This document shows, in pieces, positions 1 to 9,557 of a stretch of DNA of 64,000 nt (position 1 is the stretch's first letter; each line of letters starts with the position of its first letter). Source of the stretch: Neurospora crassa OR74A (Eukaryota; Ascomycota; Sordariomycetes; Sordariales; Sordariaceae); contig NC_026505.1 in assembly GCF_000182925.2 (NCBI RefSeq), positions 3,968,001 to 4,032,000 of the forward strand. Direction: 5' to 3'. The notes beneath the pieces were generated by a model. The model was not told the origin of the DNA. It saw only the letters and a list, made by a program, of their open reading frames with translations, and searched no databases. The position numbers and the translations under genes were made by a program.

Positions 1-204
1 ACCATCCAACGCTGAATGTTCATTGTGTATGCCATCTACATCGATATGTATCTAACCAAATCATTTAAATTCATGTCGTCATAATCCTTTTTCCATCAGA
101 AGCAAACGCTCAGACGTTTACTCTTTGGTATCCTCCGCTTAATGTTTCACCTTGTGGTGTGAAACCGCCCACACAGCAACAGACACGCTACTAACTGATC
201 AAGC

Positions 205-2058
205 TCAAGTCTTCGTGTTCAACGCGTTATCCATACTCTCCCTCCACTTAGCCGCGTTCCTCTTCAACAGCCAAATTGCCAGGTTGCCAGTAACCCACGC
301 AAACAACCCGATCATGGTGCACAACCACCCAATCCCCATGGCGTTGATGAGCGGCTGAGCGACGATTGTGCCCACGCACGAGAAAATATTTCTCACAAAG
401 TTGTTCACGGCCACACCGCTGCTGCTCCGGTGCGGCATGAATTCGGTCAACATGGTCGTGACGGCACCAAAGACGAGCATGGACCCGCACCCGAAGAAGA
501 AGTTGGCAACACAGGGCACGATCCAATAGACACCGTGCTGCGCCGTCCAACCGAACCAAACCATGGCGGCGGGATACATACTGGCAGCTAACCAGATGTT
601 CTCACGCATGCGGTCCTCGGGCAGGAAGATGGGGTTGCCATCAGCATCGTAGCGGCCAGCATTGCGGGCTTCACGCATCATAATCTTGTCGGTCCATCGT
701 CCACCGAAAAGTGAGGCAACAATGTAGCCGAGAGAAGATGGCAAATACAAGAGGCCGACGATAATGGTGGAGTAACCGTAGGGTGCTGAATGGAAGGTTG
801 TCTGAATAGAGATATTGAGGATGAAGAGAGCACCGAACGCTATGGCGGCAGAGTAAACAGACACCAGAACTGGGGGATATCGCAGGTAAAGGAGTACCTC
901 GAGAGGTTCGATGATGAAGCGCCTAGTGATAGCGCCAACGCGTTTAGAGTGTTCGGCGACAGACTGGCGTGTCGAGACACGCTTGAGCTCGTTGTTCTCA
1001 GCGGGCGGCGGTGGAAGGGGCTTGCGCTTGGTGAGCGTCTCGGGTAGGGCGAAGATGATCAGGATCAAAGTGCAGCTGCCGTAGATGGCGAGGAACCACA
1101 TGGTTGATCGCCACCCGAACCCCTGGGAAAGTGCTCCGCCGATGATGGGGGACAACAGAGGGCCGATTAGGGGGCCGAGATAGAAGATTCCCATGGCTCG
1201 TCCGCGCTCTGCTGGCTTCCAAATGTCGGCGATAGTGCCAGCGCCGACGGCTTGTACCTGATGGGGTTTATGGATCAGTCTTCATTTTCGCGTGGTTTGA
1301 AGTGAATGGTACGCACGGATGCTGATGCTCCTCCAGCAAGAAGGCGCATTATCACAAGCATGGCAGTATTTACGCTGACAGCACTCAGGACCGAAAAGAC
1401 AACAAACAACGTGAAAGAGGCAATGTAAATCGTCCGTCGGCCTAACGTTTCCGAGAATGATGACCACCAGAGGGGAAATATTGACATAGCTAGCATGTAC
1501 AAGGCAACGGCCAAGTTGGTGATAGTTGGCGATGTATGTAGGTCATCAGCCATCAGTTCAAGAGCAGCTGTTGTATTAAATGTCAGTCTCTTGACGCCAC
1601 AAAGCCAAGTTCACTCAATGTGCTTATTGCTTACGAAGAAAGATGCCACTGCCAAAAGGGGCGCCAGCAGCTGCGAGGGCAACTATGGTCGTGATCATCC
1701 ATTTTGTCTTGTTCTTGTACTCAACAGGACGCTCAACCTCGGGAATGAAAGCGAAGCTAGCCAAGAGCCCCCTACGATCCGCCCTTGCGACAACACAAGC
1801 CGTATGGACCCGGGACGAAGAAAGAGTGCGATAGGGCTGAGACAAGGCGGAGTCGCCACCAGGATGAGGCTTGTCCTGTTCTGGCCCTGGTTCATGATCG
1901 GAGCTGTCGACAACTTCAGGTCCGTCGGTATCAGAACTTGAAGAAGTCACTTGCTCCTTCACGCCCTTCTTCTCTTCCACTCCTCCGGTGAGGGTTTCCT
2001 GTGCATTGGTGAGAGCCACTGGCCTTGGGGATTCTTTTTGTGGATGTCGTTCGTCCAT
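205..2058 (-). CDS. MFS transporter, DHA1 drug/polyamine:H+ antiporter type
   Basis: Three exons on the minus strand: 2058-1635, 1567-1317 and 1257-205, giving 575 aa. Intron 1 (67 nt) starts GTAAGC and intron 2 (59 nt) starts GTGCGT; both end in CAG and the joins restore the frame. The first ~110 residues are hydrophilic and acidic. The membrane part follows with the loop motif SETLGRRTIY, then LLAGGASASVQAVGAGTIAD across the second join, then IGPLLSPIIGGALSQGFGWR, all typical of DHA1 (12-TM) polyamine/quinidine exporters. A second bundle of membrane segments fills the C-terminal half. The length fits the family. It probably exports small cationic or drug-like molecules across the plasma membrane, but the substrate cannot be read from sequence. 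The ATG at 2056-2058 is the first Met of the open exon with good context. It is divergent from the proline gene. Confidence 0.9.
1258..1316 (-). other. Intron 2 of the MFS gene
   Basis: 59 nt, donor GTGCGT and acceptor CAG. Splicing joins ..GASAS to VQAVGAG.., a conserved DHA1 stretch, which supports the boundaries. Confidence 0.85.
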
Positions 2059-3728
2059 GGCGGTACTTGGTGGCGATCTGAGTATAAGTAAGTGGAGGGA
2101 ACACTTGGAGCCGCCAAGCAAATCTTGGGTATGGATAAAACCCAAAGCCTATCACGGAGTTATAGATGATCGCAAAGGGCAGTTGTAGGACAGACTCCAG
2201 TCTCTTGGAACTTGAAAACGAGCAGCAAGGATTTTTCAAGGCAGGGAGCGGAAATATATAGCTAAGATATGCCCACGTATGAACAGTTGAAGCTAAATAG
2301 CAAGACGGGTGCTCGGGACGGTGAAATATAAATTACCAAGACACGCCAGCTGGTGGATAAACTGAGTAGTGCGACAAAACCGACCAGTAGAGATATATGA
2401 AACAAGACAAAAAGATAAAAACGAAAAGATAGAGAGAGCACTCAGCAAAGCCAAGATGAGGAGGAGAACGAGGAAGGAGTCGGTCAGGTCACCGCCCGCA
2501 ACAAGTCTGAGATAAGTACCTAGAGGTACCTGAAGCACCAACTTGGTCCTCGGCATGGAACAGGAATAACGAAAAGGGCAGGGGCGGGTGAGCCGTCCGT
2601 CGGTTCAAACCACCGCACTGCACTTGCACTTGCTCACCAACTGTTCAGTGTCCTCCTTTGGGCAAGGTGCCGATAGCAACCTTTCTCGATGCCGGGGTGC
2701 GCCTTCCAGAACGAGGCATAGAGGTGTAAGGTCACTTCATTCTGCCTTGGCGCCCACGAACATCCACCGTCGACATGGACCCATTACCAAGCGGTCGCTA
2801 AGAAGGATGAACTGCTTCCTCGGAGTTTGAACAAATGGAGGTTCCGAAGGCCTTCCACAGCAGATGCCGATAGTTAACGGTGACAACGTCGGGGCATATG
2901 CACATGGCTTTCCGTTGCGCATGATGGCATTGATATTGTATCAACAAGGGCGACGCAACGTTGGGTTCCATTCAATCGGAATGATTCATCGTGGGATTTC
3001 CCCTTCCTCGTTTTGGCGGTGTTCATGTGATCTTAAGAGCTCGCACGAGCCGCTCCTGATCAAGAGGACAGCAGCGGCAGCGAGAACGGCCCGGTAGTGG
3101 GCGGTGGGAAACGTTTCTTATTGGTTCCTACTGGTTCCCGCTTCCGACTTCCGGAGCCAACCCACTCCCGCTCGGGTCTTCGGCACGCCATGCACTATCC
3201 GATGGCATTACCCACTGAACGGCGCCTGGACGGAACGGTTACGGAGCCACCAGAATACGTGTACGGGCACCCTTGGGCATTGAACTCCCCGGCCCCTTGC
3301 ACGGCGCCGTAGCGAGACCTTTCACGGCAGTGTAGTTGAAGGGCACGGACGCCGAAGACACGGCGGAGGCTACCTAGAGGTAGGTACAGGGCGGAGAGGC
3401 CAAGAAGGAACAAGTTCCAGAACTTTGACTCACCCCCCGGGCCGAACATCTGGATCCCCGTAACGAGAGAGCGGGACCTTGAGTCAAAACTTCCACTTTG
3501 TTATCCCATCGAGAGGTACGGTAGTACCTACCTACCCGGAACATCACTGCACCCACGGCAACGGTACTTACAGTACATATCTGTACATATTATCATCACT
3601 CCCCGTCTCTATAAGTCAAACCCCACTTTTTGATCGCAGGTGAGTTGCCATCCAGCCAGCATGACCAACTTTCAAGGTCTCCTCTCATATAGCTAATTTG
3701 GTTTACACTAGGACGACGCACAGCCATC
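2059..3728. promoter_or_regulatory. Divergent intergenic region between MFS transporter and pro-3
   Basis: About 1.67 kb shared by two genes reading outward. No convincing coding sequence. It contains two exact copies of the palindromic 12-mer TACCTAGAGGTA (2517-2528 and 3371-3382), a motif that recurs elsewhere in the window. The right end (3640-3711) is a probable 5' UTR intron of pro-3. Confidence 0.6.
3640..3711 (+). other. Probable 5' UTR intron of pro-3
   Basis: A consensus donor CAG|GTGAGT at 3640, a branch-like GCTAAT near 3691-3696 and an acceptor TTTACACTAG ending at 3711 lie just upstream of the ATG at 3729. Spacing (72 nt) is typical of introns in this window. There is no transcript evidence. 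Confidence 0.6.
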
Positions 3729-5066
3729 ATGTCTCTCACCAACGCAAGTCCCGCCGATGCGGCTCGGGCGGCCAAGTCGGCCTCCCACGTGCTGGCCACG
3801 CTCTCGGCCGAGGCCCGCAACGACGCCCTGACGGCCATCCACGCCGGCCTCACTGCCGCGCGCGACGAAATTCTGGCCGCCAACGCCCGCGACCTTGAGC
3901 TGGCCCGCCAAGCCGCTGCCGACGGCAAGCTGAGCGCCAGCCTGGTGTCCCGCCTCGACCTGGGCAAGACGGGCAAGTGGGAGGACATGCTCAAGGGCAT
4001 CTGGGACGTGCGCGACCTGGAGGACCCCGTCGGGCGCGTCACCCTTCGTACCAAGCTGGACGACGGCCTCGAGCTGGAGCGCGTCACCTGCCCGATCGGC
4101 GTGCTGCTCATCATTTTCGAGGCTCGCCCGGAGGTGATCGCCAACATTGCCGCGCTGGCCGTCAAGTCCGGCAACGCGGCCATCCTCAAGGGCGGCAAGG
4201 AGTCGACCGAGTCGTTTGTGGCCATCAGCACCGCCATCTCCAATGCGCTCTCGCAAACCCAGGTACCCAACGACGCCATCCAGCTCGTTACCACGCGCGA
4301 GTCCATCCCCCAGCTGCTCGCCCTCGACCGCGACATTGACCTCGTCATCCCCCGCGGATCCAATGAGCTGGTCCGGTACATCAAGGAGAACACCAAGATC
4401 CCCGTCCTCGGCCACGCCGATGGCCTCTGTTCCATCTATCTGGCCGCTTCTGCCGACGCCAAGCTGGCTGCTGACGTCGTCGTCGACGCCAAGACCAGCT
4501 ACCCGGCCGCCTGCAACAGCGTCGAGACCCTACTTGTCCAAGAATCCGCTCTCACCACCGTCTTCCCTGCCGTCGCCTCCGCCCTGGCCGCCAAGGGCGT
4601 TGAGCTGCGATGCGACGCCGCCTCCAAGGCCGCCCTTTCCCCCGAAATCACCACCAACATCAAAGACGCCACTGCCAAGGACTACGATACCGAATTCCTC
4701 TCCCTCACCCTCGCAGTCAAGACCGTCCCCGACCTGTCAGCAGCCATCGCCCACATCAACACGCACGGCTCGCACCACACCGAAGCGATCTTGACCGCGG
4801 ACCAGGCCGAGGCCGAGCGCTTCATGTCGGCCGTGGATGCCTCGGGCGCGTACTGGAACGCGTCGACCCGGTTCGCGGACGGCATGCGCTACGGCTTTGG
4901 TACTGAAGTCGGTATTAGCACTAATAAGATCCACTCACGCGGTCCTGTGGGCTTGGAGGGGCTAATGATTTACAAGTATAAGATTAGGGGGCAGGGACAC
5001 GTCAGTGCGGTTTATGGAGAGGGAGAGGGGAAAAAGAGGTTTAAGCATGAGAGGTTGGCGATTTAA
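3729..5066 (+). CDS. pro-3: Gamma-glutamyl phosphate reductase (glutamate-5-semialdehyde dehydrogenase)
   Basis: Single exon of 445 aa. It catalyses the NADPH-dependent reduction of gamma-glutamyl phosphate to glutamate-5-semialdehyde, the second step of proline synthesis (ProA/PRO2 family, aldehyde-dehydrogenase fold). The ProA signature IIFEARPEVIANIAALAVKS is present, followed by GNAAILKGGKES. The probable catalytic cysteine is C262 in SYPAACNSVETL. Near the C-terminus FADGMRYGFGTEVGIST and RGPVGLEGL match the ProA tail. The length is that of the family (about 415-456 aa). The ATG follows a likely leader intron and the context TCATCATG; no upstream in-frame Met competes. Codon use is strongly C/G-ending, suggesting high expression. 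In Neurospora this enzyme is pro-3 on linkage group V. It is a separate protein from the glutamate kinase, unlike plant P5CS. Confidence 0.96.
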   Translation: MSLTNASPADAARAAKSASHVLATLSAEARNDALTAIHAGLTAARDEILAANARDLELARQAAADGKLSASLVSRLDLGKTGKWEDMLKGIWDVRDLEDPVGRVTLRTKLDDGLELERVTCPIGVLLIIFEARPEVIANIAALAVKSGNAAILKGGKESTESFVAISTAISNALSQTQVPNDAIQLVTTRESIPQLLALDRDIDLVIPRGSNELVRYIKENTKIPVLGHADGLCSIYLAASADAKLAADVVVDAKTSYPAACNSVETLLVQESALTTVFPAVASALAAKGVELRCDAASKAALSPEITTNIKDATAKDYDTEFLSLTLAVKTVPDLSAAIAHINTHGSHHTEAILTADQAEAERFMSAVDASGAYWNASTRFADGMRYGFGTEVGISTNKIHSRGPVGLEGLMIYKYKIRGQGHVSAVYGEGEGKKRFKHERLAI

Positions 5067-5877
5067 AGTTGGGTCGAACGCGTGGCAATGGCTCGACTGT
5101 TTGTTCGTCTGTTTGTTTGTTTATTCACTTGTCCACGGGGCTCAAAAGGTGCGAAAAATCATGGGTGGTTTAGAAATTACGAGTCCAAGCTTTTCATCCC
5201 CTCTTGTTTCTCTATATTTGGGGGGTTAGTAGAAAGACACTATGGTTGATCAACCAGTTTCCGTCGAACACAGCAGTATATTGGCTGGCACGATGACTGC
5301 GTCAAGATTCACCTTTTTCTGTAAATCTGTTTAATTGATCGGCAAAGCACCCATGCTGACAGTCCGAGGGACGAGCAATACCGTGAGCATGGCAATTGAC
5401 GTATAGAGCTCTAGCCAAAGCCGCCACAGTTTCAAAGGCTTATGACAGTGGCGCATTAAAGGGTATTTGACGAAAGAAGATGACTGAGAAACAATTTCTG
5501 AAGCAAAGGGTATGTATGTATCTATGGCACCGATCATATCTATATGTAGAAGAGAAGCAAGCATGGTATAGAACAAACAGAAACATGATTGTATTACTCC
5601 ATCTGTATTGTTGTACAGATCCCAAAGACACAGTCTCGCCCTTGACCTAGCCAGGCAAAAGGCAAAACAAGGGTGTATGTGGATATAAGGTAGAAAAGTC
5701 AAAAAGATAAATGGAACGCACTCATTTCGCATCAGTTCGTTTCGCTGTCGTTTTGGTTGTGTCACCATTGCTGCCCTCTTTTCCACCTCCTTTGTCTTGC
5801 TGCTTCAAAACCTTCATAACAAGAGGGCAACCAGGCTTGGCTTGGCTGGTACTTGTAGTAGGTTTGGTCACACTTCC
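5067..5877. other. Convergent 3' region between pro-3 and the TACC-like gene
   Basis: About 0.8 kb between two convergent stop codons. It is AT-richer, with a TTTGTTCGTCTGTTTGTTTG-like run just after the pro-3 stop. It presumably carries both 3' UTRs. No coding sequence supported. Confidence 0.6.
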
Positions 5878-8382
5878 TCAGTGCCCCCGATAACCTCCTG
5901 TACCACCGAAACCACCACCACCCAAGGTCCCGCTACCTCTCAGTCCCATCCCCGACCCCGGCCGCGGCAACCCACTCACGCCATTTGGTCCTGATGTCGT
6001 AGCGCTCTGAGCCCTTCCATGACCCGAGCCGCCACCGAGCCCGATTCTGGTCCCCGCCGAGACCTTCAGCCCGAGACCACTTCCTCCAGGCGCCCTCATG
6101 CTAGTTGGGCGTCCGACACCACCAGCCCGGAATGCCCCCTCCATACCCGATGGAGGAGCGATTCCGGATGCTGACTGTGTCTTTATGGGCGCACGTACGG
6201 CTCCCGGCCCACCTCCGAGACCGAGTCGTGGCTTTGCTCCAATCTTGGAGGTCATGCTCGCTGGCTGCGGCGCGTGATGACCGCTGTCGCCGTTACTAGT
6301 AGCGCTGACATCGCTTCCCCTACGGTCGGCACGTCCCCGGCCATTGGAGGTCGATAGGTGGGTAGGCGCAGGTGCGGGCGCGGGCGCGGGCGGTTCTTGT
6401 TGCATGCTCATCATCTCCTCGGCGAGACGAACTAGTTCTCCCTTTTCAACTCTCTCCTGTTCCAAGAGTGCCCTGAGTTCATCGTTATCGTCCTTGACTG
6501 TTTGGAGAATAGCCACGAGCTTCTCCACCTCGGCCTCGAACTCCCTGATTTGCACGGCATTCCGCGCCCGATCGGCCTTGCGCTCCTCCTCCAGCTCAGT
6601 AAGCCGCGCCGGGTTAAGGGTCGCCAACGCCGTCTTATCTTGGTCCCTCTGCTTTCGCAACTCCTCGTTCTCCCGGCTAAGCTCGTCCACCTGCGTCTGC
6701 AAGTCGCGCACCTTCTTCTCCCAGCGACTCTCGTAACTCTTCTTGAGCGCCGCCACCTTGGTTTCATGCTTGCTCTTGTACAGCGCATGAAGCTCACGAG
6801 CCACGCGTTCCACCGCCATCTCCACCTCTTTGTTGGATGATGGCTGTCCCCTTGCCTTGTCAGGCGACTCGTGAGCAGCGGCCTCCGCGCTGGCCTTACC
6901 AGCACGCATGCCAGCCATCTTGCTCTCGGCATCCTGGGCCATCATCTCGGCCGCCTCCCGACGCTTCTCGGCCTCGTCCAGCTTGAACTCGAGCTCCTCC
7001 CTCTCGCGCCGACCGAGCACAATCTCCTCCTTGACCTGCCGCAACACGACCTCCATTTCTCGCCCCCGTCGCTCCCAGGTATTTTTCTCGGCCTCTAGTG
7101 ACTCATGCATGCTCTCCACCTCGTGAAGCCGTTCCATGCACTCGCCGACCCGCTTCTCGGCGTCGCTCACAGCGGTTTTTAGCGACGTGACTTCTGCTTC
7201 CTTGCCGCTCAGCGAGGCCTTGAGGCTGCTGATCTCGGAAAGGAAGCCCGATTTCAGGGTTTCGAGTTCGCGCGGGGTAATAGTTGGGACGCTACGCGGT
7301 GTCGGCATCGGTGGGATGTCGAAATCGAGAATATTGGAAAGATTGCTGCCCGGGCGTTGGGGTGTCGTGGTGGCAAGGTCAGTGCTACCAGGCCGCGGCG
7401 ATGCGAACTGGGTACGGCGTGTGGGCGACGCCTGTGGTGCTCCATAGCCTCCATATCGTGACGAATCCGTAAAGTCTAGCAGGTTTGAGGCGTTGCCCGA
7501 GTCGAAGTCTCTCTTCTTCCCGGTCGTTGTTTTATTGTCCGGCACCAGGCCGTTTACGCGCGGTGTCTGTTTTGCAGGCGACACCCCTCCACCAAGCACC
7601 GAGAACCTGCTTGCGCTCTCGGATCGCATATGTGAAAACTTGGTGAGGTCTGGGACAGCCGAAAATGTGCTGAATGTGCTAACAATGGTATCGTTCCCTT
7701 CGCAGACTGATTCTTCGCGTGTCGCCTGTTCATGTTCGCTGCCCGTGCTATTGCCTGACGTATTTTGTAGCAGCGTGTCCTTAGAACCACTGTCTCCCTC
7801 GATGCCGGTCATGTCAACATCGTCGTCCTCGAATATGTCGATGGCTTGTTTGATGCCTCCGTTTTCACGTATCACGTCCTGCAGGCTTATCCGACGATCT
7901 TGCGAGTCTCGTGACGAGGAGCGCGTCGTCTCGCTGCCAGGCAATGAAGGGTTGACCTTGACGGGGAAACGCTTGATGGGTGTTTTGCGGGCGCTTTGGG
8001 GAAGCGGGGGCGGGGCCATACTCTTTGCCACGGGCGATAGAGGGGAGTCGGCGCTTTCCGGCAATGGCTGCGGTTGCGCCTGGTGCTGGAGAATCTTGAG
8101 AGGGGAGAGCTCGTTGCCAGAGATGATGCGCGACATGGGGCGGGCAGATTTCGGCGGCGAGGGATCACGACCGATGGGCGGCGATGTCGTGTTGTCAGCT
8201 TCGCTGCTCTTGCTGTTGTCGGCGTTGTCGCCCGCGGTAGTTTGCTGTGTATTGTTTCTCCTCGAAGGAGCGTCATCTAGATCCATATCCATGATGTCGG
8301 AGATTTCTTGTCGACGGTTGCTAATAGGGGTTGAAAGATTGAGAGGAACAGAAGTCGGCGTCGGCGAAAGCGGCCCAAGCAT
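5878..8382 (-). CDS. Fungal TACC-like coiled-coil protein (Alp7/Slk19 type)
   Basis: Open single exon, 834 aa from the ATG at 8380-8382. The open frame extends upstream to 8424 without an ATG and then to a TAG that could be a splice acceptor, so an extra 5' exon is possible. The N-terminal ~370 residues are low-complexity, Ser/Pro-rich and acidic in places (IDIFEDDDVDMTGIEGD). Residues ~370-660 are a long coiled coil with heptads. Near residue 530 the segment HALYKSKHETKVAALKKSYE resembles the fungal TACC domain. The C-terminus is Gly/Arg/Ser-rich and disordered. Fungal TACC proteins bind TOG microtubule polymerases and act at spindle poles and kinetochores, so a spindle/microtubule role is inferred. 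The TACC assignment is from motif memory; another coiled-coil spindle family is the alternative. Confidence 0.72.
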   Translation of the reverse strand: MLGPLSPTPTSVPLNLSTPISNRRQEISDIMDMDLDDAPSRRNNTQQTTAGDNADNSKSSEADNTTSPPIGRDPSPPKSARPMSRIISGNELSPLKILQHQAQPQPLPESADSPLSPVAKSMAPPPLPQSARKTPIKRFPVKVNPSLPGSETTRSSSRDSQDRRISLQDVIRENGGIKQAIDIFEDDDVDMTGIEGDSGSKDTLLQNTSGNSTGSEHEQATREESVCEGNDTIVSTFSTFSAVPDLTKFSHMRSESASRFSVLGGGVSPAKQTPRVNGLVPDNKTTTGKKRDFDSGNASNLLDFTDSSRYGGYGAPQASPTRRTQFASPRPGSTDLATTTPQRPGSNLSNILDFDIPPMPTPRSVPTITPRELETLKSGFLSEISSLKASLSGKEAEVTSLKTAVSDAEKRVGECMERLHEVESMHESLEAEKNTWERRGREMEVVLRQVKEEIVLGRREREELEFKLDEAEKRREAAEMMAQDAESKMAGMRAGKASAEAAAHESPDKARGQPSSNKEVEMAVERVARELHALYKSKHETKVAALKKSYESRWEKKVRDLQTQVDELSRENEELRKQRDQDKTALATLNPARLTELEEERKADRARNAVQIREFEAEVEKLVAILQTVKDDNDELRALLEQERVEKGELVRLAEEMMSMQQEPPAPAPAPAPTHLSTSNGRGRADRRGSDVSATSNGDSGHHAPQPASMTSKIGAKPRLGLGGGPGAVRAPIKTQSASGIAPPSGMEGAFRAGGVGRPTSMRAPGGSGLGLKVSAGTRIGLGGGSGHGRAQSATTSGPNGVSGLPRPGSGMGLRGSGTLGGGGFGGTGGYRGH

Positions 8383-9557
8383 CCTAATCTGCGTCGTCGG
8401 AGCCGCAGACGAGGGCGTACCCAAACCCAGCGTGGCGTGCCTTGCTTGCTACAGCCCCCGAGGTATTCCCCTAGACTAGTCGACGGCGGAAATAGTGGGG
8501 GATGAATCGGGTCTTGGTCGCGGTCGATGGTGGTTGTGGATTCAGAGGGATTCCTTCATCACAGGAAATGAGCAAAAGTGTGGGCTGCGATTGACATCCA
8601 GGTCGATAGGTAGTCTTGCGCCTTGGTTGCGTTGAGCGTTACCCCCCCGCCTGCACTTGTGTTTCATTTCTTTTGTTTCCCCGGCATGCAACCGTCGCCA
8701 GGGGCAGTCGCGCTGTGCGTCCCTCCCTCTAAAATGCCCTGGGGTCCCTGACGAGCCTGCCCGGCTGGCATTGGATGGCAACCTGTGCTTCCCCTCCACT
8801 TGTGTTTAACGGCCCAGCCTAGCAGGTAGGTACTTTGAGGTGAATAATGCCCCGTGGCCCAGATGTACCCCGTACACTACGCAGAAGAGCTCAGCTGGAG
8901 CTTACCATAGTATGTACCTACCGAAATCACGATTTTTACATCGATCCAATGTGCCCATCTTGCCCCTGGCGTGCCTGGTTCTGTCAGGTGTGAGCCTGTT
9001 CGAGTCAAACGAGGGACGTGCGTTGCCGTGCTACATGCGTAGGTATCTTGACTTCCATTTTCCGCTGTTGTTATTGCGTAGTGTCAGGTCCCGGCACACA
9101 AAACGCCACAGTAGCACATATTGGATGGATTTCCCGTGCAGTGTAAAAGTAAGGTACGCTAGTGTAAAAAGAGTTGAGTGATGAAGGCTAACCCAAGGCT
9201 CCTCAAGCACCACTCAACCCACGCATGCATTGATGATGATCCTCTAAAGTCGTATTTACAAGCTCCTTCATAAAGTCGTGACCCTGAGAAAGGCAGCCCA
9301 CCGAGCCAATGTGTTTCCAAGCCGAAATCAGACGAGATAAAAAGAAGCATACCACCCCCCTTCCCCCCGCGCTTCTCGACAACACCCACTCCCGTCCCAC
9401 CTTTTTTTAGTCGAACAAAAGTCATAACATAAAGGTCATAAGCGTCGTCAAGCCGAACATGAAAGCGTCATAAAACAACAAAAGAAAAGGAAAATGGCAC
9501 GAGACACTTCCAGAGGGGTCGGGCATCAAGTTTGGCGATATACCCCTCACTCATTGT
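8383..9557. other. Region between asm-1 and the TACC-like gene
   Basis: About 1.2 kb between two minus-strand genes. The part next to 8383 should hold the leader and promoter of the TACC-like gene, and 9190-9557 the asm-1 3' UTR. Several in-frame stops and no conserved protein were seen. Confidence 0.5.

Noticed and set aside
7493-8479. 328-codon frame antisense to the TACC-like gene
   Set aside because: Shadow of the real minus-strand frame; no recognisable motif.
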